Source: JBBQWS01 sp038210415 (lineage in GTDB: Bacteria; Actinomycetota; Actinomycetes; Prado026). Taken from it: 64,000 nt of DNA. The stretch spans positions 90,052 through 154,051 of the forward strand of contig JBBQWS010000001.1 of the NCBI GenBank assembly GCA_038210415.1, written 5' to 3'. Made by a program: the position numbers and the translations under genes. Under the pieces are notes generated by a model. The model was given only the letters and a program-made list of their open reading frames with translations, was not told the DNA's origin and ran no database searches. Below are positions 40,450 to 48,369 of this stretch, in pieces; within the stretch, counting starts at the first letter, position 1; every line of letters begins with the position of its first letter.

Positions 40450-42383
40450 GCCCGAACGGGTTCGACTGGCATCGGATCTCGCCCAGCGATGTCCCCGACG
40501 AGGGCCGGGTGAACACGACCGTGGTGGCCGGTCGTTCGGTGGCGTTGACTCGCTGCGGCGGCGCGCTCGGCGCGCTCGAAAACCGTTGCCCCCATCAGGG
40601 CGGCCCGGTGGGCGAAGGGTCGATCGAGGGCGGCTGGCTCCGGTGCCCCTGGCACGGCTACGACTACAACCCACTGACCGGCCAGCCGCCCGAAGGGTTC
40701 ACCGACGCGGTCACGGCGTACGACACCGCCGAGCGTGAAGACGGAGCGTACGTCTTGCTCCCGGCCCCGGCGCAGGAGCGACGCACAGTCTCCGACGTCC
40801 TGGTCGAGACGCTCGTGGCCCACGGGATCGACACCGTCTTCGGCATGGTCGGTCATTCCAACCTCGGGTTCGCCGACGCCATGCGCCGAGCAGAGGCCCG
40901 CGGTCAGCTGCGATTCATCGGCATCCGGCACGAGGGCGCCGCGTCGTTCGCGGCCAGCGCCTACGGCAAGCTCACCGGTCGCCCAGCAGCGTGCTTTGCC
41001 ATCGCTGGGCCTGGCTCGACCAACCTCCTGACCGGGCTGTACGACGCGAAGCTCGATCAGTCGCCGGTGGTCGCGATCTCCGGCCAGGTGCCGTCCCGTC
41101 TGCTGGGTCGCGGCGCTTTCCAAGACCTCGATCTGTCTGCGGTGTTCCGCGACGTCGCGGTCTCGACGACCACCGTTCACGCCGGAAGCGACCACGCTGA
41201 GCTGGCCGCGCTGGCGGTGAAGCACGCGATCGACCACCGCGGGGTGGCCCACCTGGTCCTGCCTGACGAGGTGCAGGACCGGCCGTCGCCTGACCCGGCG
41301 GCGACCCCGACCGGCCGGTTCACGCCGCGCCGGATCGGGGCAGACTCTGATGCCATCGCGGCCGCGTCGGCCCTGCTGCGCTTGGCGCACCGTCCTGTCT
41401 TCGTGGTCGGCCACGGCGCGAGGGTCGGCCGGGTCCAGCTGCTCGCGCTCGCTGACCGCCTCGGCGCGCCGGTGCTGACCACGTTCAAAGCCAAGGGTCT
41501 GGTTCCGGACAACCATCCGCTCGGTGCCGGCGTGCTGGGGCGCAGCGGTACCCCGGTGGCGAGCTGGCTGATGAACGAATCAGACCTGTTGATCGTGGTG
41601 GGGGCTTCGTTCTCGAACCACACGGGAATCGCGCCCTACAAGCCCATCATCCAGATCGACGACGAGCCGGGGGCGATCGGTCGCTTTCATGCGGTGACGG
41701 TGCCGATCCTCGCTGACGCGGCGCTGGCTCTCGAAGCGCTGGACTTGGCAACCGGCGCCGCAGCCGCGCTCGATCAGCGGCCCGACCTCGCGGCGCGGTG
41801 GGCGTTGTGGCGGGCAGAGAAGCAGCGCCGCACGACCGACGACCGCGGCCAGGGGGTTTCAGCGGCGGCCGTCTTCGCGGCTCTGTCGGAGCATCTGCCG
41901 GCGGACGCGGTCGTGGCTGTTGATGTCGGCAACCATGCCTATTCACTGGGTCGCTACCTGGAGTCGAAGGGGCAGCCGGTGCTGATGTCCGGGTATCTGG
42001 GGTCCATCGGGTTCGGCTATCCGGCTGCCATGGGCGCCTGGGCAGCCGACCCGTCGCGCACAGTTCTTGCGGTGACCGGCGACGGGGGATTCGGTCAGTA
42101 CGCCATGGAGCTCAATACAGCAGTCAAGTACTGCATGCCGATCAAACATCTGCTGCTGAACAACAATGCCTTGGGCAAGATCGAGAAGGAGCAGATCGCC
42201 GGTGATTACCCGGTGTGGCACACCTCGCTGACCAACCCCGACTGGGCGGCGTATGCCGAGCTGTGCGGCGCGACGGGGATTCGAGTCGATCACCGCGAGC
42301 AGCTTGACGCCGCGTTCGCAGTCCTGTTTGCGGCCCCGGGACCGGCCCTGCTGTGTGTTCAGCAGGACGCGGCGCTGATCTAG
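40446..42383 (+). CDS. Rieske [2Fe-2S] domain fused to a pyruvate-oxidase-like ThDP enzyme
   Basis: This 645-residue fusion starts with a Rieske domain of about 105 residues with both cluster motifs, CPHQGG (Cys48) and CPWHGYDYN (Cys67, His70). The rest is a full ThDP enzyme: catalytic glutamate in GIRHEGAASFAASAYGKL, PoxB-like GRGAFQDLDLSAVF, and the GDGGFGQ to LLNNNALGK cofactor segment. It is coupled to egtD by a GTGA overlap. Closest in pattern to pyruvate oxidase and acetolactate-synthase-like enzymes; the substrate is unknown. Electrons from a ThDP/FAD reaction could pass to the Rieske cluster. EgtE releases pyruvate, a possible link. Confidence 0.85.
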   Translation: MSPNGFDWHRISPSDVPDEGRVNTTVVAGRSVALTRCGGALGALENRCPHQGGPVGEGSIEGGWLRCPWHGYDYNPLTGQPPEGFTDAVTAYDTAEREDGAYVLLPAPAQERRTVSDVLVETLVAHGIDTVFGMVGHSNLGFADAMRRAEARGQLRFIGIRHEGAASFAASAYGKLTGRPAACFAIAGPGSTNLLTGLYDAKLDQSPVVAISGQVPSRLLGRGAFQDLDLSAVFRDVAVSTTTVHAGSDHAELAALAVKHAIDHRGVAHLVLPDEVQDRPSPDPAATPTGRFTPRRIGADSDAIAAASALLRLAHRPVFVVGHGARVGRVQLLALADRLGAPVLTTFKAKGLVPDNHPLGAGVLGRSGTPVASWLMNESDLLIVVGASFSNHTGIAPYKPIIQIDDEPGAIGRFHAVTVPILADAALALEALDLATGAAAALDQRPDLAARWALWRAEKQRRTTDDRGQGVSAAAVFAALSEHLPADAVVAVDVGNHAYSLGRYLESKGQPVLMSGYLGSIGFGYPAAMGAWAADPSRTVLAVTGDGGFGQYAMELNTAVKYCMPIKHLLLNNNALGKIEKEQIAGDYPVWHTSLTNPDWAAYAELCGATGIRVDHREQLDAAFAVLFAAPGPALLCVQQDAALI

Positions 42384-42991
42384 TTCGCCAGAGCTTGACC
42401 CTCGGCGAAGAAGGCCCTTAGATCGGCCATCTCGCTCAAGACACGCGCCGCGCCGAAGGGAGCGTTCCAGAACGGCCCGCTGAGATCGCCCGGGGACCAG
42501 GGCCCCACATAGGCGTAGGGGAAGCCGAGAAACGAGTCGCCCGGGGAGACGCCGTAGTTGACCTCGTCGAGCGTGATGGCCAGGTCGAAGTGTTCGGGCC
42601 ACAACGCCTGCTCGGCCGTAGGAGCGAACGCACTGAGCGCCTGCGCTCCCACGCGGAACGCCTCGGCGATCTCCAGGGCGTGCCCGGGGTTGATGGCCAG
42701 TCGGTGGTCGACACCGAGGCCGGACCCGCCGGAATAGACATCGTCGAGGGGCCTCGGGGTGAGTCCGGCGTCCTGGGCGATGTCGCTGATGGTTCGTCCC
42801 TGGAGGGCGATGGAGCGGTTTCCAACGTTCAGGGTCAGCCCGTCCACCCGGATTTCGGGGGACGCCGTCGTCCCGAAACCACCAGGTGTGGCCCGGAGTC
42901 TGATCCGCTTGCTGACGGCGTACTGCGGGCCGGCAACCAGCAGCTCCGCCACTGCGTGCAACGACAGACGGGTGGTCGCGGGATCAGGCAT
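42380..42991 (-). CDS. Unrecognised protein opposite the Rieske-ThDP gene
   Basis: I do not recognise this 203-residue protein. It has no membrane segment or signal peptide. Features include SLHAVAELLVAGPQYAV, TLNVGNRSIALQG and an aromatic C-terminal part (DSFLGFPYAYVGPW, SGPFWNAPFGAARV). Codon use looks coding throughout and the frame is much better than alternatives on either strand. It is convergent with, and overlaps by 4 bases, the Rieske-ThDP gene. Confidence 0.75.
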   Translation of the reverse strand: MPDPATTRLSLHAVAELLVAGPQYAVSKRIRLRATPGGFGTTASPEIRVDGLTLNVGNRSIALQGRTISDIAQDAGLTPRPLDDVYSGGSGLGVDHRLAINPGHALEIAEAFRVGAQALSAFAPTAEQALWPEHFDLAITLDEVNYGVSPGDSFLGFPYAYVGPWSPGDLSGPFWNAPFGAARVLSEMADLRAFFAEGQALAN

Positions 42992-43181
42992 CAGGGTGAC
43001 TCCGTAGCGGGTGCGAGGGCCACCATGCGCAACGGGTGGCAGAACGAGCTACACATACCGTAGGCAGTCCTGGCAACGGCAGGAGCGTTACACCTGAAGT
43101 CAAGAGGATTCCCCCGTTGCGCGTCATCTCCGAGCCCGACAGCCTGGACTGCGTGCGACTGCGCTCTAGGGGGGCCCACTG

Positions 43182-43532
43182 ATGCGGCTGGACGGGAAGG
43201 GGAGCGAGCCCGCGGTGGCTCCGCACCGCTTTCGCGGGAAGAACGACAAGCACCCCGGCCACTGGACCGACCTGGGCGCCCCCCAGATCTGGCCGTCGGG
43301 GACCGAAACGACCCAAGCCTCCGGGGAGATTCGTGAGCTTCTCGCTGAAGCGCTGTTGCTGCTCCCTGAGGCCCAGCGCAGCGTCGTGATCCTGCGCGAC
43401 GTCCACAGGCTCACCACCCACGAAATCTGCCACATCCTCGGTATCACTGTGACCGACGCGAGAATCCTCCTCAACCAGGCCAGAGCGGCGCTACGCACAG
43501 CCCTCGACGACTACCACAACGGTGTCGCCTGA
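43182..43532 (+). pseudogene. ECF sigma factor remnant containing region 4 only
   Basis: The 116-residue frame encodes only the linker and region 4 of an ECF sigma factor (LLPEAQRSVVILRDVHRLTT, HEICHILGITVTDARILLNQ). Its linker HRFRG...HPGHWTDLGAPQIWP parallels that of the intact sigma factor at 47362 (DRFEG...GRWKTPLAPWQ). Region 2, which binds core polymerase and the -10 box, is absent and no trace of it is seen upstream. Either a decayed gene or a stand-alone DNA-binding protein; decay is favoured because a broken gene follows. Confidence 0.65.
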
Positions 43533-43570
43533 GTTCTGTAACAGATGGCGCCATCGATGGACCACACTCC

Positions 43571-44321
43571 ATGCACCCCGATCTGGTCAGCGGCCGTCCT
43601 AATGGCGACATTGAGCCGGCGGACCGAACCGGGGTCACCCGCCAGTTGACGGAGTTGGCGGCGGCGACCCCTTGGTCCTTGTCTTCTTCCGCAGCTGGTG
43701 GTGCCCCAAGGGGCGGACATTCCTGCGCGGCCACGTCCGCCTGCAGGAGGAGGCAGAAGTGGCGTACACCCACTTCGTCGCGGTGAGCGTCGACGAGCCG
43801 GAGACGTTGCCGGCCTTCCGCGCCGGCTTGGGAGCACGCTGGACGTTCCTGTCCGACGCTTACCGGCGCTACCAGACTGAGCTCGGGCTGCGCGAGACCA
43901 CCGACCCGCTGCATCGGCTGTACGTCCCCACCGTCTTCACGTTGTTCCGTGACTTCGTGATCCACCCTGTCTGCGACGGCTACTGGACGACAGGGACTGC
44001 GCTGCCGTGCGCATGGACGCCTACCTCGCCGACCCCGAGGCCGACGAGGCGTGGGTGTCCCTGGTGCTGATACCCGTCGGTCCGGAGCCGTTGTTCGATG
44101 ATCCAGCCGTGCGCGGTGCGCTTCGGCGCGCGCTCGAAGGGCCCCCGGCAGACGCTTTCAGCACCCTCGTCCGCGACTCGTCGCACTTCGCTGGCGCACT
44201 GACGGTCCGGCGTAACGATCCGCGGCTGCTTCAAGACGATCCCTTCGTCCGCCCGCACCCCGCCCGGTTGCTTCGGGTGGCAGCCGGGCTGGTCGGACGG
44301 GCTGCGCCGTCCGGCTTCTGA
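43571..44321 (+). pseudogene. Frameshifted redoxin (AhpC/thioredoxin-fold) gene
   Basis: Three reading frames in series look like one protein. The first (from 43571) ends its sense near LTELAAA; the second resumes at DPLVLVFFRSWWCPKG with a clear redoxin core (YTHFVAVSVDEPETLPAFRA, WTFLSDAYRRYQTELGL) to GYWTTG near 43990; a third continues as AVRMDAYLADPEADEAW to 44321. Frame changes near 43660 and near 44000 fit single-base indels. The active site is CPKG, lacking the second cysteine of CxxC. Sequencing error is an alternative explanation. Confidence 0.6.
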
Positions 44322-44348
44322 GCCAACTAGAGAGCAGGAGAGTCGACG

Positions 44349-45749
44349 ATGGGAGAGTTCGACGTGGTGGACGTTGTGGTCGTGGGTGCCGGGCCAGCGG
44401 GTGAGAACGTGGCCGGCCGCGTTGCCGACGGCGGGCTCACGGTGGCCATCGTCGAGCGAGAGCTGGTGGGGGGAGAGTGCTCCTACTGGGGCTGTATCCC
44501 GAGCAAGACCCTCATCCGGCCCGGTGACGTGCTGGCGGCGGCGCGACGTGTCCCGGGAGCGGCAGCCGCCGCGTCCGGCTCGATCGACACAGCGGCCGCG
44601 TTCGCCTGGCGTGACTACATGACATCGAGCGGGGACGATTCCGGGGCGCTCCCGTGGCTGGAGTCCAAGGACATCGCCCTGGTGCGGGGGGCAGCGCGGC
44701 TGGTGGGCGAGCGCGTCGTGGAGGTCACGCGGCCCGATGGCACGGTCAGCCGACTGACCGCCAGACGGGCGGTGGTCCTGGCGACCGGCACGGTTGCGGC
44801 CGTCCCGCCGATCGACGGCTTGGCCGATGCGCGACCTTGGGACAACCGGGCCATCACCGCAACACGGAGCGTTCCCGACCGGCTCATCGTGCTCGGAGGC
44901 GGCGCGATCGGCGCGGAGATGGCGCAGGCGTTCCGCCGGCTGGGTGCCGCCGAGGTCACCCTCCTCGAGGGCGCGTCGCGCCTGCTCTCCAGGGAGGAGC
45001 CCTTTGCCGGCGACCAGGTTCGCGAGGTGTTCGAGGCCGAGGGGATCGAAGTGGTCACCGATGCCCGGGTGGTGCGGGTCGTCCGCGACGGGAACCCGGG
45101 TGCGGTCACCGCGTGGCTCGACGACGGCCGCTGGTTCGTGGCTGACGAGATCCTGGTGTCGGTCGGACGGCGTCCCGCGACCGGCGATCTCGGGCTTGAG
45201 TCGGTGGGTCTCACGCCGGGTCGTCCGGTGGAGGTCGACGACTTACTGCGCGCCGTCGGGGTGAGGGGGGAGTGGCTCTATGCCGTTGGCGACTGCAACG
45301 GCCGGGCGCTGCTCACCCACATCGGCAAGTACCAGGCCCGCATAGCCGGCGATGTGATCCTCGGGAAGGACGCCCGCGACGAGGTGAGCCGCGACGTCGT
45401 GCCGCGGGTGACGTTTACCGATCCGCAGGTGTGCGCGGTCGGGCTCACGGAGGCACAAGCGCGCGACCGCGGGATTCACGTCAGATGCGTGTCGACAGCA
45501 ACCGGCGGGGTCGCCGGGGCGACGACCCAGGGGTACGGGATCGCGGGCACCAGCTTCTTGGTCGTCGAGGAGGCGACCGGGCTGATCATCGGTGCGACGT
45601 TCACCGGCCCGGGCGTCGCCGAGCTGTTGCACTCCGCGACCGTCGCGATCGTCGGCAAGGTCCCCGTGCAGCGGCTGTGGCACGCAGTTCCGTCGTTCCC
45701 CACCGTGAGCGAAGTCTGGCTCAGGCTGCTCGAAGCGTACGGGCTGTGA
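44349..45749 (+). CDS. Pyridine nucleotide-disulfide oxidoreductase (mercuric/lipoamide reductase-like)
   Basis: The 466-residue flavoprotein has the FAD motif VVVVGAGPAGENVAGR, the redox-active pair in GGECSYWGCIPSKTL, the NAD(P) motif IVLGGGAIGAEMAQAF, the second FAD contact WLYAVGDCNGRALLTH and a C-terminal dimer domain with HAVPSFPTVSEVW. The C-x4-C disulfide is intact. The CSYWGC variant differs from lipoamide dehydrogenase (usually CLNxGC) and is seen in less-characterised relatives, so the substrate is open. AGGAG stands 8 bases before the ATG. Confidence 0.88.
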   Translation: MGEFDVVDVVVVGAGPAGENVAGRVADGGLTVAIVERELVGGECSYWGCIPSKTLIRPGDVLAAARRVPGAAAAASGSIDTAAAFAWRDYMTSSGDDSGALPWLESKDIALVRGAARLVGERVVEVTRPDGTVSRLTARRAVVLATGTVAAVPPIDGLADARPWDNRAITATRSVPDRLIVLGGGAIGAEMAQAFRRLGAAEVTLLEGASRLLSREEPFAGDQVREVFEAEGIEVVTDARVVRVVRDGNPGAVTAWLDDGRWFVADEILVSVGRRPATGDLGLESVGLTPGRPVEVDDLLRAVGVRGEWLYAVGDCNGRALLTHIGKYQARIAGDVILGKDARDEVSRDVVPRVTFTDPQVCAVGLTEAQARDRGIHVRCVSTATGGVAGATTQGYGIAGTSFLVVEEATGLIIGATFTGPGVAELLHSATVAIVGKVPVQRLWHAVPSFPTVSEVWLRLLEAYGL

Positions 45750-45782
45750 GGTCCGGGACCCGCGGGGTCAGTCCGACGACGG

Positions 45783-46976
45783 GTGAAGCAACCGATGCCT
45801 GACGTGCGATTCGAGAACTTGCTCGTCATCTCGGTTGTTGCCGTACTTGCGCCGCTCCTGATCGGGTTTGCACCCAGACTGCGGATCCCGTCCGTCGTGA
45901 TCGAGATCGTGGCGGGCGTCGTCGTCGGCCCTTCGGTGCTCGGCTGGGTTCACATCGACCTGCCCGTGCAGATCCTCGCAGTCATCGGGCTGGCCTTCCT
46001 GCTGTTCCTGTCCGGCCTGGAGATCGACCTGCACCAGCTGGGCGGTCCGATCCTGCTCAAGTCGGTGCTCGGCTACGTGACCACCTTGGCCCTCGGCCTA
46101 GCCGTGGGCTTCGCGTTCTCGTCGACCGGGGTCGTGAGCTCGCCGCTGCTCTTCGCGATCACCCTGTCGGCGACCTCGTTGGGGCTGATCGTTCCGGTGC
46201 TGAAGGACGCCCACCAGCTCACGGGCCGGGTCGGGCAGACCGCCATCTCGGCGGCCACCGTTGCCGACTTCAGCGCCATCGCGCTGCTGTCTCTCGTCTT
46301 CTCCGGTTCCGGTGCCAGCCCTGGGGCGAAGATCGTCCTGCTCGTAGGGTTTGCCGTGCTCGTGCTGGCCATTGCGATCGCGGTCGCTCGGGCCGGCCGA
46401 TCGATGTCGCTCGGCGGCGTGCTCGACCGACTGCAGGACACGACGGCGCAGATCCGCGTGCGCCTGACGATCGTTCTCCTCGTGGGGTTCGTCGCCCTGG
46501 CCGAAAGGTTCGGCCTGGAGAGCATCCTCGGGGCGTTCATCGCGGGCGCTGTGGTCTCGTTGCTCGATCGCGACGCCGGCTCCCACCCCAACTTCCGGCT
46601 CAAGCTCGAAGCGATCGGTTTCGGCTTCCTCGTCCCGGTCTTCTTCGTCTCGAGCGGGGTGCGCCTGGACCTGCGCGCGCTGGTCGAGCAACCATCGGCG
46701 ATTCTTCGGGTGCCGCTGATTCTGGTCGCGCTCCTGCTGATCCGTGGCATCCCGGCGCTGTGGTTCAGCTCGGCGCTGGGGCGGCGGGACACGCTCGCGG
46801 TGGCACTGCTGCAGGCGACCTCCTTGCCGTTCATCGTCACGGCGAGCCAGATCGGTGTCCTCACCGGACGCATCTCGGCCGTCTCGGCGACGACGTTGGT
46901 GTGTGCCGGCTTGCTCTCGGTCCTGATCTTCCCTTCGATCGCGCTGGGGCTGCTCCGCCAACCGCAGGACGTGTAA
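45783..46976 (+). CDS. Cation:proton antiporter, CPA2 family
   Basis: The 397-residue integral membrane protein has about twelve hydrophobic segments. Family motifs are IVAGVVVGPSVLGWV, LAFLLFLSGLEIDLHQLG and the discontinuous-helix region ATVADFSAIALLSLVF with the buried aspartate; FVSSGVRLDLRAL completes the pattern. It would exchange Na+ or K+ for protons. No cytoplasmic TrkA-N domain is attached. A start at ATG 45795 is also possible. It follows the disulfide reductase by 33 bases. Confidence 0.9.
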   Translation: MKQPMPDVRFENLLVISVVAVLAPLLIGFAPRLRIPSVVIEIVAGVVVGPSVLGWVHIDLPVQILAVIGLAFLLFLSGLEIDLHQLGGPILLKSVLGYVTTLALGLAVGFAFSSTGVVSSPLLFAITLSATSLGLIVPVLKDAHQLTGRVGQTAISAATVADFSAIALLSLVFSGSGASPGAKIVLLVGFAVLVLAIAIAVARAGRSMSLGGVLDRLQDTTAQIRVRLTIVLLVGFVALAERFGLESILGAFIAGAVVSLLDRDAGSHPNFRLKLEAIGFGFLVPVFFVSSGVRLDLRALVEQPSAILRVPLILVALLLIRGIPALWFSSALGRRDTLAVALLQATSLPFIVTASQIGVLTGRISAVSATTLVCAGLLSVLIFPSIALGLLRQPQDV

Positions 46977-47361
46977 CGCCGGGGCCAGCTGGCTAGACGG
47001 ATGAGCATGGCCAATCGACCTAAGACCATCGTCGGCGCACCAACCCGATGCCGAGCGCGTCCGGCTCGCAGCGCTGGCGCGGCTGCGGCCGTAGGTCTCA
47101 GAGCGCGCCCGGGGGACCGTCCGCGAGGACTCCAGCGAGTACGGAGAGGTCTGCGACCACTTCCACGGTGGTCGGCTGGGCATCAACGGCGTCGCGCACC
47201 AGAACGGCACCGTTCGCTTCGGGCCGACCCGACCGCATCTGGGAGCGACTGCTCGTCGCCACGCCGTCGATGATCGACGTCGGGTGAACGCACCATGAGT
47301 AGAGCACCCGGCGACGAGGGTCACCCGCCTGGGCTTCGCAGTCCTGCCCTAGTCTCGCCTC
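46977..47361. other. 385-bp stretch without a convincing gene
   Basis: Several short frames cross this stretch on both strands, but none has a recognisable product, a plausible start and RBS together. One open stretch from about 47100 to 47293 (GEVCDHFHGGRLGINGVAHQ in one frame) has coding-like composition but no start codon, so a gene remnant is possible. The only regulatory hint is the TAGTCT box at the right end. Confidence 0.5.
47350..47355 (+). promoter_or_regulatory. Putative -10 box (TAGTCT) of the ECF sigma gene
   Basis: TAGTCT ends 7 bases before the GTG start, matching the geometry and sequence before the small gene at 22152 (TAGTCT, then GCCTCGTGG within two matching stretches). 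It predicts a leaderless message. Confidence 0.4.
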
Positions 47362-47982
47362 GTGGACTCCGAAGACCAAGACCCGGACCAAGCCATCATC
47401 CGTGGGTTGCGGATGCACGATCAGCAGGCGTTTCGTGAACTTGTCGCATGTCATCACAACGCTCTGCTCCGGGTGGCTGCCACCTTCGTACCGACCAGTG
47501 CGGACGCCGAGGAGGTGGTCCAGGAGACATGGATCGCGGTGATCAACGGGATCGACAGGTTCGAGGGACGTTCGACGCTACGCACGTGGATCTTCGCGAT
47601 CCTCGTCAATCGTGCACGCACTCGAGCGTCGTTCGAACGCAAGTTGGCCAAGATGACCGAACCCCTCCAAGACGATGCGGTGCCTGCCGATCGGTTCGAG
47701 GGACCGGCTGGGCGCGGGAGATGGAAGACGCCCCTGGCGCCCTGGCAGGACGATCCGGAAGTCCGTCTTCAGTCAAAGGAAGTCCTGCGCCGCATCGCCG
47801 AGGCGATCGAGGGTCTTCCGCCGGCTCGACGACAGGTGCTGGAGCTCCGCGACGTCCAGGGATGGTCGGCGCCCGAAGTCTGCGATCTGCTCGGAATCAG
47901 CGCAGCAAACCAGCGTGTGCTGCTCCATCGCGCGCGATCAGCCCTGCGAACAGAGCTCGAGGGGGGACGTGATCCAGCGTGA
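47362..47982 (+). CDS. ECF-family RNA polymerase sigma factor
   Basis: The 206-residue protein has region 2 (HHNALLRVAATFVPTSADAE, EVVQETWIAVINGIDRFEG, RTWIFAILVNRARTRA), a linker of about 45 residues with GRWKTPLAPWQDDPE, and region 4 (LPPARRQVLELRDVQGWSA, VCDLLGISAANQRVLLHRAR). The GTG start is 7 bases after a -10-like box. Its stop overlaps the zinc-finger anti-sigma gene by 4 bases, the classic pairing. The truncated frame at 43182 is its closest relative in the window. Confidence 0.92.
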   Translation: MDSEDQDPDQAIIRGLRMHDQQAFRELVACHHNALLRVAATFVPTSADAEEVVQETWIAVINGIDRFEGRSTLRTWIFAILVNRARTRASFERKLAKMTEPLQDDAVPADRFEGPAGRGRWKTPLAPWQDDPEVRLQSKEVLRRIAEAIEGLPPARRQVLELRDVQGWSAPEVCDLLGISAANQRVLLHRARSALRTELEGGRDPA

Positions 47983-48233
47983 AACTACGTCGCTCCGTGT
48001 CTTGTCAACAGTTGGTCGAGCTTGCGACTGAGTACCTTGAGAACGAGTTGTCGGCGCCGCAACGTCGAGCGGTCGACCGGCACCTCGCCGACTGTGCGGA
48101 CTGCCAGAACTACCTGGAGCAGCTGCGCGTGACCATCGACCTGCTCGGGCACCTGCGCGTCAGCGAGGTTCCCACGGAGCTCCTTGTCGTGCTCGAGCAA
48201 GCCCTGCTCGACGAACCGGAACCGGACAACTAG
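47979..48233 (+). CDS. Zinc-finger (zf-HC2) anti-sigma factor
   Basis: This 84-residue soluble protein has the ZAS motif H-x3-C-x2-C in DRHLADCADCQNYLEQ, with an earlier cysteine (SCQQLVELATEYLENEL). It lacks a membrane segment, so it acts in the cytoplasm. Small ZAS proteins sense thiol oxidation or bind their sigma partner constitutively. The GTG overlaps the sigma factor stop, giving stoichiometric synthesis. Confidence 0.9.
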   Translation: MKLRRSVSCQQLVELATEYLENELSAPQRRAVDRHLADCADCQNYLEQLRVTIDLLGHLRVSEVPTELLVVLEQALLDEPEPDN

Positions 48234-48369
48234 CACGCGCGGTGTCGGTGCACCCCGGATACGAGGGCTGACCCGGTCAGGATCAGGGGTAGCCCGAGTG
48301 CGAACGAACCACTGGCCCGGCCGCCGGTGTCTGCAAGGCCGGGGCCGGACAACCCGAGGCCGTCATGCC

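Noticed and set aside
47098..47457. Minus-strand frame of 119 codons before the ECF sigma gene
   Set aside because: It overlaps the sigma gene start, has no RBS or recognisable product, and its composition fits a shadow frame.
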